NCBI RefSeq assembly: GCF_025751535.1 | Contig: NZ_JAOWLC010000010.1 | Span: forward strand, 97,959 to 161,958 | Origin: Lentibacter sp. XHP0401 | GTDB lineage: Bacteria > Pseudomonadota > Alphaproteobacteria > Rhodobacterales > Rhodobacteraceae | Reading direction: 5' to 3' | Length of the DNA stretch: 64,000 nucleotides | Part shown: positions 38,511-47,516 of the stretch, piece by piece | How positions within the stretch are numbered: the first letter of the stretch is position 1 | Layout of the letters: every line of letters begins with the position of its first letter | Notes under the pieces: model-generated | What the model was told of the DNA's origin: nothing | The model's database searches: none | The model's input: only the letters and a program-made list of their open reading frames with translations | Program-made: the position numbers and the translations under genes

Positions 38511-41500
38511 CTAGTCCTTCTTCGGCCGCACAGGCTTGGCTTTCCGCTTCGGTTTGGCCTCCGTTTGCTCCGGTTCCGGCTTTTCGGGCACAGGTTCCGG
38601 TTCTGGCGTGGGCTCTGCTTCGGATTCCGGCTCTGGCACAGCTTCAGGCTCAGGCTCAGGCTTCGGCGCAACAGGCGGCGTTGGCGGAACACTCCCGCCG
38701 CCTCCATCTTTCCCGCCGTCGTTCCAGCCCGCCGCCAACACACGATTGAGCCACGTCAACCCCAACAGCGCCAGCCCCAGCCCCATAAACGAGAACACCC
38801 GTGTCAGCCCCGACAGCCCCGACATATCGACAAGGAACACCTTGGCAATCGTCAGGGCAACGCCCGCCATCGCCAACTTGCGCAGGTTCACCGAGCGGCG
38901 CTTATAGGCCAGCAACAAAAGCACAATCGACGTGACCAGCATCAAGAGCGTATAGGCATAAAGCTCCCCGTCGGTGAACCCGCGGACAGAAAGCCTGTCA
39001 CCACGGAACAGTCGCCGCGTTTCATAAATCACATAGATCGCAGAATATATCCCGGCCAGCGCATAGCCCGCCTGCATCACGACCACCCGCTTGGCAAATT
39101 TCCATGCCGCAAAGGCAAACATAGCCGCCACAGGCAGGTAGGCCACCATGAGACTGTCAAAAATATATGGCCCGCGCACAAGTTCACGGCCAAACAGCCC
39201 GCCAAAGAGCGGGTTCGCCGCCACAAACTGTGCCGCGAGACAAAGCCCTGCAAAGCCACCGAAAATCAGCATCAGCACATAGCGCACCCCGCGCTGTAGC
39301 GCATAGCGTGTCGCGTCCAGCCTATAGAGCTGCGCCAGAAACGCACCGCCCCAAATGACAGCCCACAGGCCAAGGCCCCAATGGCTGAACAAATCGTCCT
39401 CAAACACACGAAAGAGCGCAACACCTATACCCACGAGCGCAATCAGCCATATGGCCGATTCCACAGCCACTTTGGCAGGCATCCGCACCGCCTCATTGCC
39501 CGCAAACCACCACGCTGCCGCAAGCAAAGCAATTACGCCAGCATAGGCCACAAAAGCATCAAAGGCGCTGGCCACGTTCACGGCCCAGTAAATACCGGGG
39601 TCCGCGACAAGCCGATAGGTAATCACAGCCACACCGATCTGCACAAACCAGCCCAGCATCGGCAATTCAAACTTGCGGTCTGCCAGAATAATCAGCACCA
39701 CCATCGCCGCCAAAGCCAGCGAAAGTGCGGTTTTGGTAAGGATCAGGAACAGCGCCATGGCAATCAGCGTGAGCGCTGCCAAGGCAAACAGCCCCGTGCG
39801 TGCTTTCATCAAGCTGTCACCGTTGCCCGCCCGCGCGCAGCGCTCGGCCAACAGCGTCATAAACGCCGCCAGCGCCACCGCAACAAGCGCCCATGGGTAG
39901 CTGCCAATCACGTAGCTCACAGGCCAGACAAATTCCAGAATAAGGAAAACCGCAGGCGCAAACACCGCCGCACCCAAGGCCCATGTCAGAGGCGCATCGC
40001 CTTTTGCGCCCTCAACGCGCAAAGCCCGCGTCATCCGCCAGAACCCCACCAGCGAGATAAACGCGCCAAGCGCCACAAGGGTATAAACAAGCCAGCCCGT
40101 GTTTGGCGCGTTCACTTCGGGGTCGCTGCTCACGCCGCGCAGAAGCTCCTGCACAAGCACGCCACCTTGCAATCCGTGCAGCAAAAGCCCGGCCAGAAGC
40201 CCGCCCGCAGGGAAAACAACCAGATCATAAAGCGCCCGCGCGCCCTCGGCCCAGAGTGCGACAGCCGCAAAAAGCATTAACAACATGCCAAAGCCAAGCC
40301 AGACCTCCGCCGCCGTAGTGCCACTCAACAACAGCGAGAGCGCGGCCAAAGTCGCCACGGCCACAACCCCGCCCGCCAGCCGCGTCGGAAACTCGGCAAA
40401 CTTACGCTCTCCCACACCCAGCATCTCGCTCAAAGCCGCGCCGGCATGGTTCGGCACAAGGCTGCGCACAGGGATCGTCATCGCCCCCAGCGTCACAATC
40501 ATGATCGAGGCCGCAAAGGCAAAATCACCCGTATCCGCCGCATAAAGCAGCCAGATCGCGGCAATGCCAAGCACAAGCCCAAGCACAGAAATCCACGCCC
40601 AGCGCTTCACTGTATCAATGCCCAGCGCCATAAGGATCACGAGCACGAAATAATAGTATAGCTCCGGCGGCGCCCCCGCCCCCGTGCTCAGGACAAAAGG
40701 CGCAGCCATCGCACCGATAATGCCGATCGCGGCCAGCACAGGCCCGTAAAACCAGCCCAGAACCATGGCAAACAGCGAGACCAGAACAAGCCCCACAAGC
40801 GCCGTGTTACTGCCAATCAGCCCATACATCACCCTGGCCGCCAGCACGCCCGCAAACAGCGTGGCAACGCCGGCACCAGACAGAACCGAGGGCATGTGCC
40901 GCATCACAGGGTCGTCCTCGTCGCCATAGCGACGGCGCACATATTCGCCCGCCGCCACCAACGCGCCGCCAAAACCCAGCGCCGCCATCACCCGCCAGAA
41001 CGGGCTCAGCACACCATGCTCGATACCGTATTGCACCATGAACAGCCCCGCAAACGCGAGCGATGCGGCGGCAATCGCCAACACCCAGTTCACCTTGAGC
41101 CACTCGACAAGCTGCTCCATCTTGCCTTCACTAAAGACAAACGCGCGCGGCTGTTCGGGTGGGGGCGTCGGCGCTTTGCGCGCCACAGCCGGAACGGCCG
41201 TGCGTGCCGCTTTGTCTGCCGTGCTTGCCGCCACAGCCGCAGGGCGCTCAGGCTCAACAGGGCGCGCAGTCTTCCCGGGCCAAACCGTCTTCACAACCTC
41301 CTCGGGCTTATCCGCCGTCACGGATGCAGGCTCTTGCGGTGTAGCCCGTTTCGCAACCGTATCTTCCGCAGCAGACACACCGCGCCGCTTCATATCGCGC
41401 ATTTCCTGTGCCATCTTCCCCAGATCTTTTTGCAAATCCCTGATCTGGCGCTGCAAACTCCCCTGCCGCACAAGCGCCACAGGCACCCCAAGCAAAACAA

Positions 41501-41543
41501 GCCCGGCAAACACAATAGCCAGCAAAATAAGAAGGCCTTCCAT
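38511..41543 (-). CDS. DUF2339 multi-spanning membrane protein
   Basis: This is a very large integral membrane protein (1010 residues). One N-terminal membrane segment (3-25) and a short coiled coil (28-52) are followed by a charged Ala/Pro-rich linker (55-135). The DUF2339 domain, about 25 or more hydrophobic segments from 145 to 955, begins with LVEWLKVNWVLAIAAASLAFAGLFMVQYGIE. The tail (955-1010) is built of Pro-Glu and Lys-Arg stretches. Function of DUF2339 is unknown. It follows ycjF after 74 bases. Confidence 0.88.
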   Translation of the reverse strand: MEGLLILLAIVFAGLVLLGVPVALVRQGSLQRQIRDLQKDLGKMAQEMRDMKRRGVSAAEDTVAKRATPQEPASVTADKPEEVVKTVWPGKTARPVEPERPAAVAASTADKAARTAVPAVARKAPTPPPEQPRAFVFSEGKMEQLVEWLKVNWVLAIAAASLAFAGLFMVQYGIEHGVLSPFWRVMAALGFGGALVAAGEYVRRRYGDEDDPVMRHMPSVLSGAGVATLFAGVLAARVMYGLIGSNTALVGLVLVSLFAMVLGWFYGPVLAAIGIIGAMAAPFVLSTGAGAPPELYYYFVLVILMALGIDTVKRWAWISVLGLVLGIAAIWLLYAADTGDFAFAASIMIVTLGAMTIPVRSLVPNHAGAALSEMLGVGERKFAEFPTRLAGGVVAVATLAALSLLLSGTTAAEVWLGFGMLLMLFAAVALWAEGARALYDLVVFPAGGLLAGLLLHGLQGGVLVQELLRGVSSDPEVNAPNTGWLVYTLVALGAFISLVGFWRMTRALRVEGAKGDAPLTWALGAAVFAPAVFLILEFVWPVSYVIGSYPWALVAVALAAFMTLLAERCARAGNGDSLMKARTGLFALAALTLIAMALFLILTKTALSLALAAMVVLIILADRKFELPMLGWFVQIGVAVITYRLVADPGIYWAVNVASAFDAFVAYAGVIALLAAAWWFAGNEAVRMPAKVAVESAIWLIALVGIGVALFRVFEDDLFSHWGLGLWAVIWGGAFLAQLYRLDATRYALQRGVRYVLMLIFGGFAGLCLAAQFVAANPLFGGLFGRELVRGPYIFDSLMVAYLPVAAMFAFAAWKFAKRVVVMQAGYALAGIYSAIYVIYETRRLFRGDRLSVRGFTDGELYAYTLLMLVTSIVLLLLAYKRRSVNLRKLAMAGVALTIAKVFLVDMSGLSGLTRVFSFMGLGLALLGLTWLNRVLAAGWNDGGKDGGGGSVPPTPPVAPKPEPEPEAVPEPESEAEPTPEPEPVPEKPEPEQTEAKPKRKAKPVRPKKD

Positions 41544-41617
41544 GGCGTAAATCCTTTAAAAAATCTGCGCTTAACCTAAACGCGCGTCCCCCTCAAAACA
41601 AGCGCGAAGCAACAGCC

Positions 41618-42637
41618 TCAGCTCCCGGATTTACCGCCGCCAAACAGGCCCTTCAAAGCACGGCCCACCGTGGCCGAAACCGAAGGCCGCGCCACCGCCG
41701 CAAACGGCAAGGGCCGGCACACTTCCATCGCTGCCACACCTACGCGCGCGGTCAACGCCCCGTTGATCACCCCCTCGCCAAAGCGGCGCGAAAGCTTCGC
41801 CATAACACTGCCGCCCGCAAGCGAGCCGATCATATCATCTCCCATAGCCACAGCCCCCGTAGCCACCAGATGAGTCATCACCGCCTTAAGCAAGCGCCAG
41901 TTGCCCAAAGCCCCCGAACGGCCGCCATACACTTCAGCAATTCGCCGGATCATTCGCAAATTCGAGGTCAGCGCCGCCGCCACATCAGCCAAAGCAATCG
42001 GCACAAGAGCTGTCACTGTCGCCACCTGCCGCGCCGCCGCCTCAACTTCTTTCAAAGCCAGTGCATCAAGCGGCTGCAAAAGCTCCCGCTCTCCAAGTGC
42101 GAGAAGCACATCCGCATCGAGCGGCTCACCCGCGCGCTCGGCATAGCGTCCCAAAGCCCATTCCATTTCTGCGCGCCCGCTGTATAGCCGCGTCAACTGG
42201 CCCATCGCCCCCCGCGCCTTGTCCAGCGACCCCGTCGCCAATGCCGCCTCCGCCGCCTGCCGAATGCTATCCAGCCGCTTGAGACGCCCGAACGCCGCAA
42301 GCTCGCGCACCGCAACAACGAACAACACCAAAAGCAGCCCTGCAATCAGAGCCACAACGCCGTAGCCAAGCAGAGGCGAGCGCGCGATCAACCCAAGCGC
42401 AAAATCCCACGCCGCAACCGAGACAACCGCTGCCAGAAGCGCCCCGAGCAACGACCAGAACCACTTCGCCAACCGTGAAGGCCGCCTTGCCGCCAGCCGC
42501 ATCGCCGTGCCCATCGCCGCACCTGTCGGGGCAATGGTCTGTGTCTCGGGCACGGGCGGCGCCTCGGCGGGCTTGGCCGTTTGAACCTCGTCCAACTCGA
42601 TCAGAACCGGCCCCTTACGGTTTGCATCCTTGCTCAT
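41618..42637 (-). CDS. ycjF: YcjF family (TIGR01620/DUF697) membrane protein
   Basis: The 339-residue protein has a Pro-rich N-terminal tail (1-45), two adjacent membrane segments (about 62-82 and 92-113), and a C-terminal DUF697-like part with VATVTALVPIALADVAAALTSNLRMIRRIAEVYGGR and ATGAVAMGDDMIGSLAGGSVMAKLSRRFGEGVINGALTARVG. YcjF and the GTPase-like YcjX are normally neighbours and are induced by envelope or heat stress; function is not established. A GNAT gene is inserted between them here. Confidence 0.88.
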   Translation of the reverse strand: MSKDANRKGPVLIELDEVQTAKPAEAPPVPETQTIAPTGAAMGTAMRLAARRPSRLAKWFWSLLGALLAAVVSVAAWDFALGLIARSPLLGYGVVALIAGLLLVLFVVAVRELAAFGRLKRLDSIRQAAEAALATGSLDKARGAMGQLTRLYSGRAEMEWALGRYAERAGEPLDADVLLALGERELLQPLDALALKEVEAAARQVATVTALVPIALADVAAALTSNLRMIRRIAEVYGGRSGALGNWRLLKAVMTHLVATGAVAMGDDMIGSLAGGSVMAKLSRRFGEGVINGALTARVGVAAMEVCRPLPFAAVARPSVSATVGRALKGLFGGGKSGS

Positions 42638-43068
42638 CGCTCAAGCCTTTCCCACGTCATAAAAATATCCGGCATACCCTCGTCGTTGCCTTGGCCATGC
42701 CCGCGCCGCACCTCGCGAAAGCCCTGCGCGGCATAAAAGCCGCGCGCGCCTTCGTTGGCCTCGGCAGCGTAAAGCTCCAGCCGCTCGGTCTGCTTCTGTG
42801 CCGCTTTCACAAGCGCGCGCCCCGCACCCCGCCCGCGCCACTTCGGACAGGTGTAAAGTGCATGAAGGCGCACACCATCGCGCGCCAGAAAAGCCCTCAC
42901 CCGTCCACGCGCGCGCCAGACTGTGACCTTGCCCTGCAAAACGAGCTTGCCCAATGCGCGCGCATCCTCGTCCCGCCGCCCCGCAACAGGCCCGCAGGCC
43001 CGTGTCGCCGCCCACAAAATCTGCAGCAATCGTGGCAAATGCCAGATATGCGCCTGCGCCACGCTCAC
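42634..43068 (-). CDS. GNAT-family N-acetyltransferase
   Basis: The 144-residue protein has the GNAT acetyl-CoA site CPKWRGRGAGRALV (about 74-87), then LYAAEANEGARGFYAAQGFREVRRG and the C-terminal PDIFMTWER. It starts with GTG inside the ycjX stop (GTGA) and ends inside the ycjF start (ATGA), so all three should be made together. A second reading frame is open over the same bases but has no family pattern. The substrate is unknown. Confidence 0.85.
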   Translation of the reverse strand: MSVAQAHIWHLPRLLQILWAATRACGPVAGRRDEDARALGKLVLQGKVTVWRARGRVRAFLARDGVRLHALYTCPKWRGRGAGRALVKAAQKQTERLELYAAEANEGARGFYAAQGFREVRRGHGQGNDEGMPDIFMTWERLER

Positions 43069-44525
43069 AAGCGATCTCCGATGAGAAATTCGGCTGCACG
43101 GTCCAGCCTGATGTGCGGTGGTCCATCCCCACGCGCCAACTCTAACACAGCGGGCGCAAAACTCATGATCTGGTAATCCTGATCAAGCCACTGCTCCGCC
43201 CCCTCGCGCGCAGGCTGCAAAAGCTTGCTCGGATCGGAAGGCAAATCGCCCGCATAAAACGCCGCCTGCTTGCCGCTGCTGAGAAGCTTGCCGCGCACAA
43301 GCTTCAGCATCTCGCCCTCATGGCGCATCTCGTCCTCAACCGTCGCGCGCAAGGAAGCAACAGACATCGCCCGCACTTCGGCTCCGGCAAAACTTGCACG
43401 GTCTGCCGCCTTGCGCACCATCGCCTCGACAATCCCTGTCAGGGCTGCGTGCTGGTCATGGTGCAAATGGTCCGCCTTGGTGGCGGCAAACAGGATCTTC
43501 TCCACCCGCCGCCCGAGGAACAGCCGTTTGAGAAATGCATTCTGCCCGGGCTTGAACGCACTCAGAATATCACTCATCGCTCGGCGCATATCCTCAACAG
43601 CCTGCGGCCCCTTGTGAATGGCCCCCAACGCATCAATCAGCACAACCTGCCTGTCGATCTTGGCAAAATGCTCGCGGAAAAACGGTGTCACGACCTTGGA
43701 TTTATACGCTTCAAAGCGCCGCTCCATCTCGCGCCAGAGGCTCTTGCGCCCCGCGCCCGCGCCCGCCAGCAAAGGTGCAAAGGTCAACACAGGCGACCCC
43801 TCCAAAGCCCCGGGCAGCAAAAACCGCCCCGGCGTGCAATCATAAAACCCCGCATCACGCGCTGCATTGAGATAGGCAGTAAACGCCGCCGCCAAAGCCT
43901 GCGCCTGCGGCTCTTCAAGCTTCTCCGCTCCGTCGACACGCCCCGCCAGCGCCAGAAAACCCGCCGCCTCCGCGCGCGTCTCAAGCCGCGCAAACACCTC
44001 GGCAGACCACTCCGAGTAGGACTTTTCCATCAAGCCCAAATCAAGCAACCACTCGCCGGGGTAATCCACAATATCAATATGAATGACCCTCGGCCCACTC
44101 AGCCCGCCAAGCAAACCCGTCGGCTTCACCCTAAGCGACAGGCGCAACTCGCTCACGGCACGGGTCGAACTTGGCCAATGCGGGCTTGGGCCCGTCAAAG
44201 CGCCCAAATGCTCCTCAAAGGCAAACCGCGCGACAGTGTCATCCGGCTGGGGCTGCAAATAGGCCGCCTCGATCCGCCCCTGCGCCTGTGCGGCAAGCCC
44301 GCCCATGCGGCCACGGTCGAGCAGATTGGCCACAAGCGAAGTGATGAACACCGTCTTGCCAGAGCGCGCAAGCCCGGTGACACCTACACGCACCACAGGC
44401 TCCATAAACGCCTCAGAAACCGTGCCTGTCAGGTTTTCCACCCGCCGCGTAATGCTATCGGCCAATTCGCTGATCACTGCCTCTGCCCCCTCAAGCGCTT
44501 CTTTGCCTCCAAGATAGTCTTTCAA
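43065..44525 (-). CDS. ycjX: YcjX family (DUF463) P-loop NTPase
   Basis: The 486-residue protein has a Walker A motif GLARSGKT at 51-58 in VRVGVTGLARSGKTVFITSLV, a DxxG-like segment IDIVDYPGEWLLDLGLM, and the ATKADHLHHDQHAAL stretch with a guanine-specificity-like TKAD. The family is a stress-induced GTPase of unknown role. It heads the leftward ycjX-GNAT-ycjF unit and is divergent from truA. Confidence 0.93.
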   Translation of the reverse strand: MKDYLGGKEALEGAEAVISELADSITRRVENLTGTVSEAFMEPVVRVGVTGLARSGKTVFITSLVANLLDRGRMGGLAAQAQGRIEAAYLQPQPDDTVARFAFEEHLGALTGPSPHWPSSTRAVSELRLSLRVKPTGLLGGLSGPRVIHIDIVDYPGEWLLDLGLMEKSYSEWSAEVFARLETRAEAAGFLALAGRVDGAEKLEEPQAQALAAAFTAYLNAARDAGFYDCTPGRFLLPGALEGSPVLTFAPLLAGAGAGRKSLWREMERRFEAYKSKVVTPFFREHFAKIDRQVVLIDALGAIHKGPQAVEDMRRAMSDILSAFKPGQNAFLKRLFLGRRVEKILFAATKADHLHHDQHAALTGIVEAMVRKAADRASFAGAEVRAMSVASLRATVEDEMRHEGEMLKLVRGKLLSSGKQAAFYAGDLPSDPSKLLQPAREGAEQWLDQDYQIMSFAPAVLELARGDGPPHIRLDRAAEFLIGDRL

Positions 44526-44603
44526 GCGCGCGCATGCCAGAGGGGAGCTTTGCAGCCAACTTCCCCGCTTGCCGCCTTTGCCCCCAGAGGCTAAAGCGGA
44601 GCC

Positions 44604-45371
44604 ATGCCCAGATATGCCCTCAAAATCGAATACAACGGCGCGCCCTATTCAGGCTGGCAACGCCAAAAAGAAGAAACCACCGTGCAAGGCACGATCGAAG
44701 CCGCCTTGGCCAAACTCGAGCCGCGCACCCACCAGATCGCCGCCGCAGGACGCACCGATGCCGGCGTGCACGCTCTGGGACAAGTCGCCCATGCGGATAT
44801 GGACCAAGACTGGACGCCCTTCCGCCTCTCCGAAGCGCTCAACTACCACCTGAGCCCTGCTCCCATAGCCATCACCGGCTGCGCACAAGTGGCCGACGAC
44901 TGGCACGCACGCTTTGGAGCGCTCGAGCGGCGCTACCTCTTCCGCCTGCTCTCCCGCCGCGCCCCCGCAGTGCACGACAAGGGCCTCGTCTGGCAGGTGA
45001 AAAACAAACTCGACATTAACGCCATGCGCCAAGGGGCGGCGCAACTTATAGGCAAGCACGACTTTACCACCTTCCGCTCCACGATTTGTCAGGCCGAAAG
45101 CCCCGTAAAAACGCTGGATGAAATCACGATCACGGAACATGAGGTCGCCGCAGGAATGGAGTACCGGTTTCAGTTGCGGGCGCGCTCGTTTTTGCACAAT
45201 CAGGTCCGCTCCATCGTCGGCACACTGGAGCGCGTCGGCGCGGGCTCATGGACGCCCGAAGATGTGACAAAGGCTCTCGCCGCCCGCGCCCGCGCCGCCT
45301 GCGGGCCCGTCTGCCCGCCGCAAGGGCTCTATCTGGAAAGCGTGCTCTACCCCGAAAACCCATTCGTCTAA
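44604..45371 (+). CDS. truA: tRNA pseudouridine(38-40) synthase
   Basis: TruA isomerises U38-U40 in the anticodon stem. The 255-residue protein opens [21 protein letters not shown], has the catalytic Asp52 in [15 protein letters not shown], then [14 protein letters not shown] and [17 protein letters not shown]. Length is normal. An intergenic repeat (copy B) begins a few bases after the stop. Confidence 0.97.
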   Translation: MPRYALKIEYNGAPYSGWQRQKEETTVQGTIEAALAKLEPRTHQIAAAGRTDAGVHALGQVAHADMDQDWTPFRLSEALNYHLSPAPIAITGCAQVADDWHARFGALERRYLFRLLSRRAPAVHDKGLVWQVKNKLDINAMRQGAAQLIGKHDFTTFRSTICQAESPVKTLDEITITEHEVAAGMEYRFQLRARSFLHNQVRSIVGTLERVGAGSWTPEDVTKALAARARAACGPVCPPQGLYLESVLYPENPFV

Positions 45372-45376
45372 TTCCG

Positions 45377-45460
45377 CTTCGAATTTTCGCTTCGCGAAAA
45401 TCCGACCCGCCGGGGGACTAGTCCCCCGGACCCCCTAGGATATTTCAGGCAAGAAAAAAG
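45377..45460 (+). repeat. dispersed intergenic element, copy B
   Basis: The first hairpin pairs ATTTTCGC (45383-45390) with GCGAAAAT (45394-45401), the same sequence as copy A. The second is a perfect 20-base palindrome, CCGGGGGAC-TA-GTCCCCCGG (45410-45429). The tail ACCCCCTAGGATATTTCAGG is followed by CAAGAAAAAAGG. It is oriented along truA, whose 3' end it follows. Confidence 0.8.
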
Positions 45461-45570
45461 GGGGGCCTCAAGCCACCCCTTCAAAAAGAGCAAATGTCTT
45501 TTTCCTTGCACGGTCATCGGCGTCCCCGCCTGTTCCGTCGCTCGAGTATAGGCTGGCTATGTTAACAAAT

Positions 45571-45637
45571 CCTTTTTTCTCGCCTGAAATATCCTCCGGG
45601 GGTGAATGCCCAAGCAGAGGGGGCGCAAGCGCCCCTA
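45571..45637 (-). repeat. dispersed intergenic element, copy C
   Basis: Read on the minus strand, a hairpin GGGGCGC/GCGCCCC (45635-45620) is followed by a spacer, then CCCCCGGAGGATATTTCAGG and CGAGAAAAAA. The ATTTTCGC hairpin of copies A and B is absent. It follows the 3' end of the leftward lrp-type gene. Confidence 0.7.
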
Positions 45638-45686
45638 CGTAAAAGAAACCTGTGTGCCTAAAGGCACTCCTTTTAGAAACAGCCTC

Positions 45687-46187
45687 TCAGGCCTTGCGCG
45701 CAAGCCGCGCTTCCAACACCTCAAAGGGCACTCCGGGCTCATCCTTTGCACCGCGTATCACCAGCGAGGTTTTCACACTTGCCACATTGTCCGCTGCCGT
45801 CAGATCTTCCGTCAGAAAGCTCTGGAACGTCGACAAATCAGGCGCCACGCATTTCAAAACAAAATCAACCTCGCCATTGAGCATATGGCACTCGCGCACC
45901 AACGGCCACGCGCGGCAACGCGCCTCGAAAGCCGAGAGATCCGCCTCGGCCTGGCTCACCAAACCGACCATCGCAAAGACCTGCACTTCAAAGCCAAGCT
46001 CGCGCGGATTGACTTCCGCATGATAGCCACGGATAAACCCCGCCTCCTCCAGCGTACGCACACGGCGCAAGCAGGGTGGTGCCGAAATACCCACACGCTT
46101 TGCCAGCTCGACATTGGTCATCCGGCCGTCTGCTTGCAGCTCGGCCAGAATTTTACGGTCAATCTCGTCCAGACGCGTATGCGACAT
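45687..46187 (-). CDS. Lrp/AsnC family transcriptional regulator
   Basis: The 166-residue protein has the N-terminal helix-turn-helix (LDEIDRKILAELQADGRMTNVELAKRVGISAPPCLRRVRTLEEAGFI, residues 6-52 in outline) and the C-terminal RAM ligand domain (about 65-150) with GEVDFVLKCVAPDLSTFQSFL. Such proteins respond to amino acids. It is divergent from trxB with 201 bases between; a bipartite dyad there (46211-46245) could be its operator. Confidence 0.93.
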   Translation of the reverse strand: MSHTRLDEIDRKILAELQADGRMTNVELAKRVGISAPPCLRRVRTLEEAGFIRGYHAEVNPRELGFEVQVFAMVGLVSQAEADLSAFEARCRAWPLVRECHMLNGEVDFVLKCVAPDLSTFQSFLTEDLTAADNVASVKTSLVIRGAKDEPGVPFEVLEARLARKA

Positions 46188-46210
46188 CGTTTTATCCTTT
46201 TGATTTGCCG

Positions 46211-46245
46211 ATTGTTATAGCAGCGCGCCATTTGGGCGCAACAAT
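46211..46245. promoter_or_regulatory. bipartite dyad between lrp-type gene and trxB
   Basis: The right half GGGCGC-AACAAT (46234-46245) is matched on the left by ATTGTT (46211-46216) and GCGCC (46225-46229), with eight extra bases between the two left blocks. The position upstream of the regulator suits an autoregulatory site, but the symmetry is imperfect and no binding is shown. Confidence 0.3.
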
Positions 46246-46388
46246 ATTTCAACCCTGCGCAAGAAAACAAAACCCACTCCGCTTGTCCTGTTCTTTTCCA
46301 CCAGAAGAAACCACTCTTTTCATACTTAAGAGAGGCAGGTATACCCCGCATCAAACGCTGCATTCAAACAACTTCGGGGGCCAAACAC

Positions 46389-47333
46389 ATGGCTGATACA
46401 CGTCACACAAAAGTTCTCATCATCGGCTCGGGCCCCGCTGGCTACACCGCTGGCATCTACGCCTCACGCGCCATGCTGGAGCCCCTCCTTGTGCAAGGCA
46501 TCGAGCCGGGCGGCCAGCTCACCACCACAACCGAAGTTGAAAACTGGCCCGGCGACACCGAAGTCCAGGGCCCCGATCTGATGGTCCGCATGGAAGCCCA
46601 CGCCAAGGCGATGGGAACAGAAATCATCGGCGATATCATCACCAACCTCGACCTCTCCGAGCGCCCCTTCAAAGCCCAGGGCGACAGCGGCACGCTCTAC
46701 ACCTGCGACGCAGTCATCCTCGCTACGGGCGCACGCGCCAAATGGCTGGGCCTGCCCACGGAAGAAAAGTTCAAAGGTTTCGGCGTCTCGGCTTGCGCCA
46801 CCTGCGACGGCTTCTTTTACCGCAATCAGGAAATCGTCGTTGTCGGCGGCGGCAACACCGCAGTCGAGGAAGCCCTCTTCCTCACCAACTTCGCGAGCAA
46901 GGTCACGCTGGTTCACCGCCGTGATGAACTGCGCTCCGAGAAAATCCTCGAAGACCGCCTGATGAAGAACCCCAAGATCGAACCGCTCTGGTTCCACGAG
47001 ATCGAAGAGGTCTACGGCACAGACAGCCCGCTCGGCGTCGAGGGCGTGAAAGTCAAACACACCAAAACAGGCGAGATCACCGACATCCCCTGCAAAGGCG
47101 TGTTCATCGCCATCGGCCACGCCCCTGCGAGCGAGCTGGTCAAGGACACGCTCGAAACCCACATGGGCGGTTATGTCGTCACCAAACCCGACAGCACCGA
47201 AACGTCGATCCCCGGTGTCTTCGCCGCGGGCGATCTGACCGATCACAAGTATCGTCAGGCCGTCACCTCCGCTGGCATGGGCTGCATGGCCGCTCTGGAA
47301 GCCGAGCGTTTCCTCGCCGAGCAAGAAGGCTGA
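46389..47333 (+). CDS. trxB: thioredoxin-disulfide reductase
   Basis: TrxB passes NADPH electrons to thioredoxin. The 314-residue flavoprotein has the FAD loop GSGPAGYTAGIYASRA (13-28), the redox-active CATC at 136-139 in SACATCDGFFY, the NADPH loop VVGGGNTAVEEALFL (151-165) and the C-terminal FAAGDLTDHKYRQAVTSAGMGCMAA. All catalytic residues are present. Confidence 0.97.
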   Translation: MADTRHTKVLIIGSGPAGYTAGIYASRAMLEPLLVQGIEPGGQLTTTTEVENWPGDTEVQGPDLMVRMEAHAKAMGTEIIGDIITNLDLSERPFKAQGDSGTLYTCDAVILATGARAKWLGLPTEEKFKGFGVSACATCDGFFYRNQEIVVVGGGNTAVEEALFLTNFASKVTLVHRRDELRSEKILEDRLMKNPKIEPLWFHEIEEVYGTDSPLGVEGVKVKHTKTGEITDIPCKGVFIAIGHAPASELVKDTLETHMGGYVVTKPDSTETSIPGVFAAGDLTDHKYRQAVTSAGMGCMAALEAERFLAEQEG

Positions 47334-47355
47334 ACGCGCGGCACAGCGTCAAAAC

Positions 47356-47440
47356 CCCTGCTTTTTTCTTGCTGAAAATATCCCGGGAGAGCGCGAGAGG
47401 GCAGCGCCCTCTCGCCACCGCGATGCGGCGCAGCCGCAGC
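47356..47440 (-). repeat. dispersed intergenic element, copy D
   Basis: Read on the minus strand, TGCGGC-TGC-GCCGCA (47438-47424) and GCGAGAGGGC-GCT-GCCCTCTCGC (47415-47393, ten perfect pairs) are followed by GCTCTCCCGGGATATTTTCAG and CAAGAAAAAAG. The tail matches copies A-C. It lies 3' of both trxB and argS, oriented along argS. Confidence 0.75.
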
Positions 47441-47474
47441 GCAATCCTTAACAATACCTAATCGCAGCGTTCAG

Positions 47475-47490
47475 CGCGTTCACAAACGCG
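47475..47490. repeat. short perfect inverted repeat
   Basis: CGCGTT-CACA-AACGCG lies between repeat copy D and the GTGCACG triplet. Its role is unknown; it may belong with them to one structured intergenic block. Confidence 0.45.
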
Positions 47491-47516
47491 ACCGTGCAAA
47501 AGCGCCCATTTTGGCG

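Larger units (their letters stand above)
45372..45686. other. non-coding region between truA and the lrp-type gene
   Basis: This 315-base stretch between two convergent genes holds repeat copies B (45377-45460) and C (45571-45637), in opposite orientation with their tails facing each other. Between them is a short unique stretch with a GGGG-GGCCTCAAGCC-ACCCC imperfect hairpin (about 45460-45480). No open frame of interest was seen. Confidence 0.7.

Noticed and set aside
38511..38700. Repeated Pro-Glu codons at the end of the DUF2339 gene
   Set aside because: Low-complexity coding tail with varied codons; no evidence for a separate repeat element.
42641..43132. A 163-codon frame overlapping the GNAT gene in another register
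   Set aside because: Composition is Cys/Arg/Ala-rich without a fold pattern, whereas the chosen frame has all GNAT blocks and coupled starts and stops.
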